This document shows positions 1 through 12,642 of a DNA stretch of 64,000 nucleotides, one piece after another. The notes beneath the pieces were generated by a model. It ran no database searches, was not told the DNA's origin, and saw only the letters and a list, made by a program, of their open reading frames with translations. The position numbers and the translations under genes were made by a program. This stretch comes from Polydactylus sextarius. Its lineage: Eukaryota; Chordata; Actinopteri; Polynemidae. The DNA lies in contig CM028926.1 in assembly GCA_016801845.1 (NCBI GenBank), forward strand, positions 10,765,001 to 10,829,000. The letters run 5' to 3'. The stretch's first letter is position 1. Each line of letters opens with the position of its first letter.

Positions 1-869
1 AGACGTTTGTGACGTAACAAACCAGAATAATCTCGATATTTTGATTGTTTATCTTAATTATAAATCTGTTGTTGTCTGAGACGTTTGACTGAAAGAAAAT
101 TAAAGAGTCTTTGGAAAAATATTATTATTATTGTAATAGTTTCAGTAGTAGTACTAATAATACTAACAGTAGTAGTAGTTGTATCAGTTTTACTTTAATA
201 ACAGTCTATTATACATTAAAGAAAATAATATCATAAAATAAAATCCGAGATTGAATAATTTCCTCCAGTTTTATCTCATTAATTTCTATTTAAACAAACT
301 TATCACTTCTTCTTCTTCTTCTTCTTGTTTGTGACACAAACTTTGTTTCACGACTGATTTTCAACAAATGAGTCATTAAAAAGCGAATGAGGTGATTGTG
401 TTAGAGACAATCAGCTGCAGGGTTTCTACCGTCCTGAGGAGGAGGAGGAGGAGGAGGAGGAGGAGCAGGACTTGGAGTTAAGGAATTTGTCCTGTTGAAG
501 GGGAGGGGGTAGGAGACGGAGAGGGAGGGAAAAGAAAAAGAGGGGGATGTGAGAGAGGAGCCGGTGACCAGAGAGAGAGAGAGACGACAGGAAACACTGG
601 TTTTAAAAATACTCTGAGTTTCTAGAAATAGAAGCAGCAGCTCCGGAGTTGGATCAACATCTGCGCGTAAAAGTTACAAGTTTTGATCAAAAGTTGTTGT
701 TTTTTTGTTTGTTTGTTTTGGACTGAAGAAGAAACTTGAACATAAAGAAGAAGGAACAAGTTGTTTTTTATTTTTCTTAAAGAAAAAAAGGAACTGAGAT
801 TGTTTTTTTCTTCTTCGGTTAAAAAAAACAAAAACTTTTGGATAAATTTTCTCCAACGCGCAACTGTGG
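1..869 (+). promoter_or_regulatory. axl: axl upstream region and probable 5' UTR
   Basis: No gene is visible before the first axl coding exon. The stretch is AT-rich up to about 400. A GA-rich purine tract follows (about 436-590, including a GGA trinucleotide run at roughly 436-465 and GAGA repeats near 570-585). T- and A-rich runs lie between 690 and 850. I see no convincing TATA box, and the transcription start cannot be placed from sequence alone. Confidence 0.4.
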
Positions 870-896
870 ATGTTTGAGTTGACGGAGATGCGGTGA
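870..896 (+). other. short upstream ORF (8 codons) ahead of axl
   Basis: An ATG at 870 opens an 8-codon frame whose TGA (894-896) overlaps the next ATG (896-898) as TGATG. The second ATG is in frame with the axl signal peptide. The overlap is seen directly; an effect on translation re-initiation is only inferred. Confidence 0.4.
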
Positions 897-937
897 TGGA
901 GTCTCCTGATGTTTCCAAGTTGACTCTTCTCATCAAG

Positions 938-3900
938 ATGATTTTAAAACAAACCATGAGCGGGTTTTCTCTGCTGGTCGTCGCCGCGTTTGTGTTCGTG
1001 TCCGCCGGTTCACTAACAGGTAAGAGCCGCCGCCGCTGCTCTGAGTCGCTATAATCTGCTGTTTGCCAGAGAAAAAACATCGTAATGAGCAATTATCTCA
1101 GTCAGATTTTCTTACTCCTCGACTCATTAAAGCAATTAGTTGTTGAGGTTGAAGAGAGAAACCACAGCTGCAACATCTGGACGACATGAAGGAATTCACG
1201 AGTCTCGTTGAACACAAGGTGATCAAAGAAAACTAATAAAGTCAGATTTATGGGATGAACAACAATGTGCTGATGTTTGAGAAAGTGACTGAAATCAGGT
1301 GCAACGAGTACAACAAGTAGTGTACTTAGGTAATAAAAGTAAAACATGGAGCCTAAAACGACCTTCATAGACAATGAAGTGAGTCTGAACTAAAAGTAAA
1401 GTTTCTCCATCATCCACCTTTAAGATGGAGCTACATCAACTGAAGTACTACTAGAATAGAAGTACTAGAGTAGAAATACAGACACTAGAGTAGAATAAAA
1501 TAACTTTGGTAGAAGTTCAAGTCGTCACTAGAATGATTCTCCAGTAAAAGTCTTAAAGTATCTAGTATTTACTGTACTTCAGTATGACAGTAATCTATAA
1601 GTAAATGTAGTTAAATGTAGAAAGTAAAAGTACAAGTACATGTTAATAAAACAGAAGAATATGATGAAGTTTATCCAGCACTTTAAAACATGGAGCTACA
1701 ACAATCTTCATAGACAATGAATGAGTCTGAACTAAAGTAGTAAAGTTTCTCCATCATCCACCTTTAAGATGGAGCTACATCAACCCTCAGACATGGTGGA
1801 GTCTCAACAGTCACAGGTCGACTCAGACTGAACCGGACGTTGAAAATGTATCAGAGTAAAAGTAAAATAAGTAGTTCAATAAAGTACAGATCCTCAAAAA
1901 CACATATTTTAGTACAGTAGTGAAAGATTCTTCTGTTAAACTGTTAAAACGAACCGGTGGACGTCAACAAGCAGCGTCCTCCACCTGTCAGCTCATGTGT
2001 TTTGATCATTAAAGTCTCGTTGAATAGATGAACGAGCAGCACGGATGTGATTTATCAGCTCAGGTTGATGTTTTCAAAGCAGAAGTTTTCCTCATGTGTC
2101 AGCTCCTGTTTGGACGTGAGGCCCAGGACGAAGAGGAGGAGGAGGAGGAGGAGGAGGAGGGTTTGGTTTGTGAGTCAGACTCTGACTTGAGCTGTGAAAT
2201 GATGGATGGGGAGTAAAGGGGCAAAGAGTTTTGGAGGGGAGGTGGTAAAATGTGTAGCGATGAATCCAGAGAAAGGAATGAAAAGGAGGCAAAATGAGAA
2301 AAGGGCAAAAAGGCGCGGCAGCGAATGGAGGGAGGGGGTGAAGTCAGAAAGATAAAGGAGAGAGTGAGGGGACCACAAATACTCGGACTGTGTCGGGTAT
2401 TTATGGTATGTGGACGTTTAACATCTGAGACGAGACGGAGAGAAGATGAAAAATCAAAACGTGTTGGACCTGGAGGGACAAAAAGTAGAAGATGAGAACA
2501 AATAAGTCAGTAGAAACAGGCCACACACACACACACACACACACACTTCATCCACCTCTGCATCCTCATAAAAGCTTTTACAAGCGTATTATTATATGAA
2601 TGCAGCACGAAGAGACAGAGAAAAGAAAGTAGGGCTGTTTTTGTTCGATAAAAAAAGAAAAGTCACGGCCGCGCTGATTCTGTGTGAAAAGGTTCAGCCA
2701 AGCTTAAAAATAAAGGGAGGAATGACTTTTAACGCCAAAAAGCTCAGAGAGACGGAGAGGCGGTGAAGCAGAGACTCAGCGGGGCCCTTCATTTATTGCA
2801 CACTCCCAGAACAAGAGCGTTGAATGCTGGGAAATGTGTGTGTGTTTTAAACGTGCTTGTTGAACAACATGAGCAGAAGAAGAGAGTTGAACTTCTTCAG
2901 CAGCAGGACGACGTGTGTTTACGTGTGTTGTTGTGTGAGATTCATTGCAGTCGAGTTCCTCCGAGGTCAAAGCGAACGGGTCAAAGGTCGAAGGCCGACT
3001 GTGAAGTAGAGCGAGAGGGCGGGTTGACAAGCTTGAGAAAATCTTTACAGGCGTCAGTCAACGTGGAAACAAGTGAGATTTATTCTTAGAGCTGCAGCCA
3101 AGTTGGAAAACTCTCCAACGATTTGATCTTTTATCTTTTATCTGTTTTATTCGGTGCAGCAGCTCCAGGCCTCGCCCGGCTCCAAGCATGCTCAACATTT
3201 TTCTGTGATGCCTTAGAGGGAAAATCCTAACCCCTAAAACACACACACACACACACACACACACGTACGTACGTATGCCAGCTTTGTCTCCAAACAAAGA
3301 CACAGGGTGTGATCAGTCTTCTGTCTTTTAAACAACGAGCACGTTTCGTTCTCGGCAGCGAACATCTCAAACGCCAGAAAAACCAGAACCAGAAGTTTAT
3401 AATCATCGTATTTATGATGATCCTCCTCGTGTGGTTTTCTTGGATGCTGAGCGGTTTCGCAGACGTTTTGGCAGACGAACCTGCAGGGCCCGTCGTCGCC
3501 GCTCAACAGAGAGAAGCCCTGCATACATTTAGCGTTTGTGTCGAGCTCTGTGCAGCGAACAACGAGCCTTTTGTCTCCGTATCGGCTCCGTCCTTCTCAG
3601 GTCAAACTCTCTATCAGGGAGAGAGTCGAGATAAAGGAGGAAACGGTGGAGAAACTCTGTGTTCACCTGCTGATATCAGGTCAGAGCGTAAACCAGCGGA
3701 CTTATCAGAGCGAACACACAAACATGTGAAGTTTGTAGCTGTAAAAAGATAAATAAATGAAGTAATGAATCAGGAATTTAATGTTTGATGTTCGTTGAAT
3801 GAAATGTTGCTGGATGCAGCAGATTCAGCGTCTTTGTTTGTGCTGAATTAAACGTTTTGATACGTTTGGTTCATCTTGAACTCGGCCTTAACCCCGAGGC

Positions 3901-6900
3901 CGCATGCTGTTGAGTTAAGACGTGACCTTTCTGTTCTTTTCTGATGTTTTGATGTTTTTGTGTTTATATCCAGTTTCAGATCCTGTTTCTGTGTAAACAC
4001 AGACAAGCCACAGAAAAGCAGAAAATTTTCTAAATGTTGTTAAAACTTTTTCTTCTTCTCTCGTTTTAATCTCAGACTTGGAGTTCAACCGGAGTCCCAA
4101 CACCATCGTCTCCTCTCTGGGTAAACCCGTGACGATGCACTGCGCCCTGAGAGGCGTCGGCGGCGAGGACGAGGACCCCCCCGACGTCCTCTGGTTGAGG
4201 GACAACGTGCCGCTTCAGTTCGCAGACACCAACCAGTTCCAGCTTCACACCGGAGGAAACAGTTGGACGATCATGAGCACGTTGAGGTTCGACGACTGCA
4301 CCTTCACAAAAACAAAAAAACTGTTAAACGTCTGTTGAGACTGAATTTATTTCCTGTTCCACCACCTCACCTGTCGCAACCTGTTCTGTTACTTTTGAAT
4401 TTCATCTGAAACACAATGAGCCTCTTGTGTTTGTCATTAATATTTAATCATAACAATGAGATCAGACGGTGAAATCACAGTCTCTGTCTTCATAAAACTT
4501 TCATAATCATAATCTTTTTTATCTTTTCTGCACACAACAGCATCGAGAAGGTGCAGCTTCCCGACATGGGCTCGTATCGATGCGCCGTCCTGACAGAAAG
4601 CCACCAGGTTTTATCTGACGAGGGAAGCATCCAGCTGGAGGGTGAGTTCATCTCCACGGACATAAAGTCTTCAACTCGTCTGCTTTTTCTGGGTCTGATT
4701 GGATCTAACTCTGTCCGCAGGTCTTCCTCATTTCTCCGTGGAGCCTCAACACATGTCGGTCGTTGCCAACATGTCTCTGAACCTGAGCTGTGTCGCCCAC
4801 GGGCCCCCGGAGCCGGTCCGGGTCATCTGGCTGCAGGACGGGGCTCCTCTCAACTCGCTGTCGGACCCGGTGGCGCTGTCGCCCTCCACGCTCGTCCTCA
4901 CAGGTATCGACACCAAACATCCAGTCTCAGCATGAGTCCAGAGATCGTCGAGGGCTAATTTACCTGATTTTACTGCAGCTTTTCTAAAAAAAATAGCGAT
5001 GTTTTGTTGCAATAAAGTTGCGGGAACAAGTTAAAGTTGCAAAAGTGTTTATCAACAGACGACTTCCTCATGTTGCTCCACAACAATATCAAATAGTTTT
5101 CCTCCTCTGTGGTGAAATCTGCCCAGATACGGTTTCTTTCTCCTGGTCCTCAGCACTGATGTTTTTCATCTCACATGTTTCCTGCGTCTTCTGAAAGAAA
5201 CAAGGAAGTGAGTTCACTGACGCATGGATCAACGTTTCACTGGAAACGACGACGACGACGATGATGATGAAAATTGGTCAAAGTTGCAACATCGTGCAGA
5301 ATTCACAGGAGTTAATAATTACGATCACAACGTCGTGAAATCCCACACACAAGTAGCAACATCTTTAAATCACCACAAACATGTTTTCTATTTAATCTAT
5401 TTACGTTGATTATGTTGCACCGCTTCCAAAACTACGCAGCAACTATCTTCTATAGTTTCAAAGACCAGATCCAGCCCCCCTACTCCTACTTCTTCTTCAT
5501 GGCTCACACAAAACCACCAAATAACCACCCTCCCCCAGGGAGCGCAGGCCGCCTGGCTCCGCTCCAGCCTGTGGTTGTGTGCGACTGATGGGTAAAGACA
5601 CAAGACGGACTATTGGAAGAAGGAGAATAAATGAGCAGAGGATAGAAAGAGATGAAAGAAAGAAGTATAAAAAAAAAGAAAAAGGAGGAGGGCTGTGACA
5701 ACCACAGCTGCGTGCCAGAGAGCTGGTCTGTATTAAGTCCAGTAGTAGGAGGACAGGCTGAGTCAGACCGACGGAGGGAGCGGTTCGGTTGAAAACGTCT
5801 GGTTTGACTCATCGGAGAAAGCTGCACGGTTCTGACCGGCACCCGTTTGACTTTAACCTACACTCACACGTCTGGTATGGGCAGCTGCCGTGGCTGCAGG
5901 CCGCAGGGCTGAACCGTGGCAAACACAAATAATCCTTCAATGAGCCCATAAAGAGAAAAGGCATGAAGCAACGGAAGACGACACATGTTCCTGTAACGTT
6001 AAGTTTCTGGTAGTTTCCATCCACCTCTGATGGACAGAGCAGGTTGTGATTTCAGCTGCGCTCAGCACTTTAACTAAAATCCCTCATCAAACATTCACTC
6101 GTTCCTGTTTCGATATGTTTCTTTACAAACGTGTATTTCTGGATAAAAGACAGTTTATTGTAGATAAAACGATGTTATTCTGAATGTTTGTTACGACTTT
6201 AACATTTTTCAGACTCGATTTATCGTAACAAGATTAAACTCAAGCTGACAGATAAAATACTTTGTCGCGGACGTAGTTCCAGTAAGATGAAGAAAAATAA
6301 AATAAATGAAACAAAAGCAACAGATTATAATCTGAGTCATTCCCAGAGATGATGTGACGCTGATGAATTTAAACTTCTTCTTTTTCGTTGACCGACATTT
6401 TCTGAGGATGTTGGGTTGTGGGTTTTTTGTCGATGAGGAAGGAAAAGAGGCTGAGTGGCGCAATCGTGGAGATGAGAGGAGAGGAGATGGCCTGATGGGC
6501 AGTTCATTCACCCACACAGCCGGCGATCAGCCTCACCCCTCCCTCCCTCCCTCCCTCCCTCCCCCGGCGAAGGATCGTACCCCCTGTTCTTTTTCCGGCC
6601 GCAGCACAATGGAGGCTTGGTGCCGTCAGTGCAGAGCGACACACTGCGTGATTCTGTGTTTGTGGCTGAATGACAGTGTTGAAGTGTTAGATAACTATGA
6701 TAAAACTTGAATGTCACATGTTTCAGTGAGGGAGAGTGTGTGAGAGTGTGTGAGAGTGTGTGAGTCGGTCTTGTGGGATGACTCGTGTGTGTGAGTCACG
6801 TCGTGTGAGGACTCTTTCTCTGGTGAATGTCAGAAAGTGTCGCCGGGTCTTCGACCTCTTCACACGAGCTCCGACAGCTCGGCCTCTTTCACCTGAACGT

Positions 6901-9900
6901 GACATTTTTCTCATTCTCGGAGTTTTTTGGGTTTGACTTGCAAGTTTAAGTTCAAAGTTCATGGTTTTTTATTTGTCACTTGAACAGAAAATATTGTCAA
7001 CAGCTCGATGGTTTTTAAGGTTTGGGTTTCATGTTCTTGGTCTTGGACTCGATCTCATCCTAAGTTAAAGTGGGAGGAGATGGAGGTCCACATGAAGAGT
7101 TTAGGAAGACCAGAGAGAACACATCAATCCCCAGTCTGACCTCTAGATCTGTAGACCTGATCGGACCTTGGTTTTTCATGGTCTTGGTCTCGTCTCCGTC
7201 ACTACTTCCAACCCACGTAATCGTTGTTTCAAACCAAACAAACGTCCTCCAACATGGCGATTGATCCTCTCGTTTGATGTGTTGCAACAAAACCAGATCC
7301 ATCGAGACCAAAGTTTTTATTCCAGTTTGTCAGAAACGTTTGTCTCCATCGATGGAAAAGGAAAGTTTTGTTTTGTTTGTTTTCTGATATGTAAAGATCA
7401 GGACTTCACATCTGTTTTAAATTGAGCATTGAACTTGATGTGAGGCGTGAAGATCGTCATCGTCGCTGCAAAACCTGTTTTATTTCTTTGATAAAAGCAG
7501 AAGGAAGAGTTTGAGTCGACCAAAAAAACTAATCACAAAGCTGCTGACGAAGAGAAAGATCATGTTACTTTATGGAAAATATCACCTCCACACACACACG
7601 AACTATTCTCACTTGAGTTTGAACTTTCACACCGTTTGTCGCGTCAGCGTCACATCCAGCTCTTCATGCTGAGCAACGACCGTTTTTAAAAAACCTCAGA
7701 TGTTTCTGCTTCACACGTTTGTGTCGTTTCATTTTCTCATCCAGGTTTGAACAGAACCAGCACTTTCTCCTGTGAAGCTCACAACCGCAAAGGTGTCGCT
7801 ACGTCTGGATCCGGCACCATCACCGGTAAACCCGCGCTTCTCATCCTGTTTTAAAACCGTCAGCTGAACCCATTTATTCATCTTTTAATTATCTCATCTT
7901 TTCTGTCTCGTCTCCAGTTCTTCCATCACAACCTCAGGATCTGAGAGCGGTGGAAATCACTCAGACGAGTCTTCGTTTATCGTGGCAGTCTGGTTTCGGA
8001 GGCGATTATCCGATAATCAGATGCACCGTTCAGGTGAGAAAAATCCACCCGAGTGTTTGATAAACTCGTCACTTGTCGCTCTTGTCTCTTTCTGCAACTC
8101 TGATTCTTTTAAAGAAAAGAAAAAACTTTTCTTTTTTCTTTTCTTTTCTTCTAACTCATCCTCTTCCCCTCCCTGCTTTATTCATGTACCAGTAGATCAG
8201 GTTTCACTCTGGGAAAGTGGCCTCCTGGACCAGTCGTAGCTGCACCACTCCCTCTCTCTCTCTCTTTTTACTCTTTGTCGATGTCTCTCTGCCAATATCC
8301 TCGTAGAGTTTGTAGACATTTTCTCCTGCAGCACCAGCAGCACCACCCCTAAACGCCTGGTTTTAATAAAGCTGCCCCTCATACCTCTCGTCTCTCGCTG
8401 CTCTTACCCCCTTTCACCCTCCTCCTCCTCCTCCTCCTCCTCCTCCTCCTCCTCCTTTCCCCTCTCAGAGGAACAAGGCGAGGGGCCGGCTTCGGCAAAA
8501 AAAAAAAAAAAAATCTGAATTTAACGGTTAATTTGCGTCACGAAGAAAAACATGAAGGAGGCTGAAGAAGAAGGAAAGAAAGAGAGAAGAAAGTTGTTAC
8601 TGTGTTTCACAAAAGAAAAGATAATAATAATAATACAGAGATGACAACAGGCAGGAAGGAAGGAAGGAGTAATAGAAATACAAAGAGAAAGTTGGTGAGA
8701 GAAGAAACAGGAAGAGGCAGCAGCAGCAGGTATCGTAGCTCTGAGACACGGACCAAGAATTCAGTGATTCAGTCTGAGCTGTTCGATTAGATTAAACACT
8801 TGTTTACAGGCTGGATGACGGATGATTCATCAGGTCAGGATCCACTGTGTGTGACACACACTCACAAGTATTCACACACACACACGACTCATTCATTCAG
8901 GCTTTTATTAATCAAAACACTAAAGTCAACAAGCGGCAGCACCTGCTCTTCTACTTCTATTATTCAGCTCCGACTATAAAATCTGCTCCTGCAACAAAAA
9001 GCAGCAGCAGCAGCAACTTTTGTCCAAAGCAGCAACTTAAATGTGTTTTTTTTCCTCTGTTGTTCCTCTTTAAACGTGTTTACCACACAACGTTTGCAGA
9101 GGCAGCAGGTTTCTGACTCTTTCTGCTTTTTTTCTACGGCTCCTCGCTGTGAAATAATAACATCAACATCGGCGGCAGCTTTTTACACCGTTTTTAACGA
9201 TCAGCAACCACCAGCGTGAACAGACGTCCTCTAGAACGACTCGTAAACATTTACTGTAGCTTCAGACCTTCAAGGTCTGTTTACTTTGTGTTGGTAGAAA
9301 AAAATCAGATGAGTTTTGAGAAATAAAATGTTATAACATCGAGACAAATGGAGACTAATCTAGTTTTTGGAGACATGGTTCCTACAGACAAACAAAGTGT
9401 CGCTAAGTTTGACGAATGTTTTTAAGAACTCGGGTGTTTTCATGTCGACGCCATCTAGAGGAAACAACCGTAAAATCGACTGATGAATGTAGAGTTAAAC
9501 TATCAACAATCGTTTTTCCTCAAGATGGCGTCGACAGGAAAACAAACGTTGGTTATTTTGAGTCTTACGGTGGTTTAGAAATAGAGATTTGTCTCAGCAA
9601 CAGCTATGTCCCTCACACTTGTGTCGTTATAGCTCCGTCTTTCTCCAAACTCATCTGATTGATGTGATTTTGCTACAGACACAAGGTATCGACTAGTGTC
9701 CTTCTCCTTCTTCCCGCCTGTGTTGTAAAACAGTAAATAACTGTGACAGAGGATGTAGCAGATAAAAAGTGTGTTATCTCGATGTTCCAGGCGAAACAGT
9801 CGAGCCGGTCGTTCCCAGCGGCTCCAGATAAGATGATCCACAACAAGAATGTGAACATCCCACCAGCCGTCCACCTCATCGGGGACCTGGAGCCCCACAG

Positions 9901-12611
9901 CGTCTACAACGTGAGGGTGGCGTGTCACAGCAGCCAGGGCCCGTCTGAGTGGTCGCCCTGGGTGGAGCTACGCACCAACGAAGGAGGTGAGAGGAGGCGT
10001 GTTGTCTCTCAGCCTGGATGTTTTCATCTGTGTGTGTGAAGTGACTGAAGGTCAAAAAGCGTCTGTGCTACCGACTCAAGTTCAGCGTCACGTCTCTGCG
10101 CGGTTTCAGGCGTCAACGGAGGATTATTGACCTGTGACCTAACGCGTCGGCTTCACAGTAAAGCTTGTGTTTTAATGCTTATGCTTAAAATACCAGAGCG
10201 ACAGACGAGTGTTTCCTAAGAGGAAAGTCTGGGTTGAGTCTCGAGGAGCAAGTTTAAGTCGGGTCAAAAAGCTTCTTTACACACGTCATGTTAGAAGATA
10301 TTAAATATAAGTATTTTCATGCTTCAGCTCAAAGAAAGAAGGTGAAGTTTTCTCCTCTAGTCACAGTGTTTTAAGATGATTTGGATTCCTTGCAGGTCTG
10401 GAGTGTGTTGACGTGTTTCTCAGTGTTTTTCTAAATGAGTCGAGGAGCAGGAACACACTGTAAGATAACAAGGAGTCAGAATCCAGTTACTGCGCTGGGT
10501 TTAGTCATAATATTGGTTCCTCCTCTTCCTCCTCTAACTCGGCCTGTGTTTATGAAGAATACCAGACACAAGTCACTGTACCTCAGCGAGCTCGTTTCCA
10601 AATGTAAACTCAAGGAGGTTGGTATTGAAGGGACACAAGTGGGTGGAGACGGAGACGGAGATGTGGGGAAAAAGGAGGGAGGGTTGGACGTTAAATTCTC
10701 CTGAAAGGCTTCAGTTAAGATCGCAGCGATGTGTCCAACTGTAATGCTAAGCTGCTGCTCTGTGTGTGTGTGTGTGTTTAAACTGAGGTGGGATTTTCCA
10801 TGCCAGCTCATGCCGTCTCTATCCGTGGATGAACGGGAATGGAAATAGCGTTGGGCGAGATACGATGACGAGGGGCTTTCCATAATGGAAGCTGCTCATA
10901 ATCTAAATGTTTTGAGAGAAAAAAAAAACAAAAAATAAAAGTTGTCACCGCAGCGTTTCTCACGAAGACTAAACCAAAAAAAAAAAGGCAGAAGCAGTGA
11001 AACAAACGCCACCGTAATGCAGAAGAAGACTTGAGACTCTGGTCTTAAAGTTTCAGTTCTTCATGAAGTTTGTTTCATTTCAGTGGAAAAAAATCCAGAT
11101 GATTTAGTTTCCTTCATTGTTAATGTTTTAACGAATCAGACAGAAAAGAAAAGAGAAGCAGAAGATAAGACTGAGCCGCTGGTCACATTTAGTTCACAGG
11201 AAATAAATGAATGAGACGGAGACTTTTCTTTCTGCTCCATTTGTTTCTCATTAATGAAATGTGTAAACGCTGCGTGTTCTGTCTCTTACATGTGTCATCC
11301 TGGCAAATCCTGCGTCTCTTGTCTTTATAGTTTCTTCTCCTGCCAGTTTTTTTCTTACAAACATCACTGACACGTTTATTTCCTGCATCTCCAAACAAAC
11401 TCAGCAAGTTTTTTGTTTCTTTTCTTCTTCTCACTTAACCTTCATCTCTCTCCGTCTTTTTTTTTTTTTGACCTCAATCGACCTGTGATTTCTCTTTCCA
11501 GGACACGCAGCGAGGCAGTGTGGGAAAAAAACAAAAAAACAAAAAAGAAAATAGTGGGTTTACTGTTGGGGGCAGGAGGGAAGGGATGGATGGATGAAGG
11601 AGCAGAGTAAACTGAGGAGGAGGAGGAGGAGGAGGAAGGGGGCTCTTTGAGAAAACACTCATTTTGCTATTTTCCCAAAGCCCACTATTTTCCCCAGAGG
11701 ATGAGAGAAAAGAAATAAAGGAGGAGGGAGGGAACTGGTCGGTGGGAGAGGAAGCGAGACGACCTCCCTTTAATCCCGAAGCTGCAGTGAGATTATAGTT
11801 TAACATAAACGCTACGTGTTACGTCACATGTGTCCAGGTTTAACCAGTCAAGAGTCATCGCTGTGATGGAAATGAGTCATGACAACGTGGCAAAACACAC
11901 ACTCATGTCAGAAATAATTCACGTTTAAAAGCAGCTGCCTTCAACAACGTCGTTAAAACATAAAGTATGACGGATGTCACGGCCGTCGCGTCGTCCAAGA
12001 CGACAGGGACTCATCTCAGAAACAAGCTTCCTGTGAATGTGCCGGGTTTGTTTTCATGAGTCCTGATCCCAGGATTATGACTCATGAGTGTTTTTGGCCC
12101 CAAAACTTTGACTTTTTTTCCATCCAAGAGTCGACCCACGGAAAAGACGCCTCCACGGTTAAAGCGACGGCGCTTGTTCGACAGAACGTGAAGCAGCAAC
12201 GTCTGCCGTGGATACAGATGTGAAACAACTGTGACTGAGAAAGTGTTTGTTTCTCCGTTTGGTGTCGAGCCAACGCTGCTTTCATGTGGAAACACAAAGG
12301 AAAAAACACAATATGAGGAACTTTTTGACATCAACAATTAACATCTTTGTTCAGTTGAAGTCACGGCTCTGTGACTGAAAAGAGAAGAAAAAGTTGGAAA
12401 AGACGGAGGTGGAATCATGTTGGATGGAGACGAGGAGGTGGAGAGATGACGGCGTATAGGTGGAGACGGAGCGAACTCGACTTGGAGGTTGTTTTTGTTG
12501 CTGCTGGCAGCGAGAACAGGGACCACATGTGGAAACAATCAGCCGCCAAACGCTTCCTGATAACATCATCCATAAAGGCTGGGCCATGTTTCCCGAACTC
12601 ACACTGACTTG

Positions 12612-12642
<31 letters not shown>

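Noticed and set aside
2028..3752. Several ORFs of 60-150 codons in axl intron 1
   Set aside because: They run through GAG or CA microsatellites, lack splice or start context, and have no recognisable domains.
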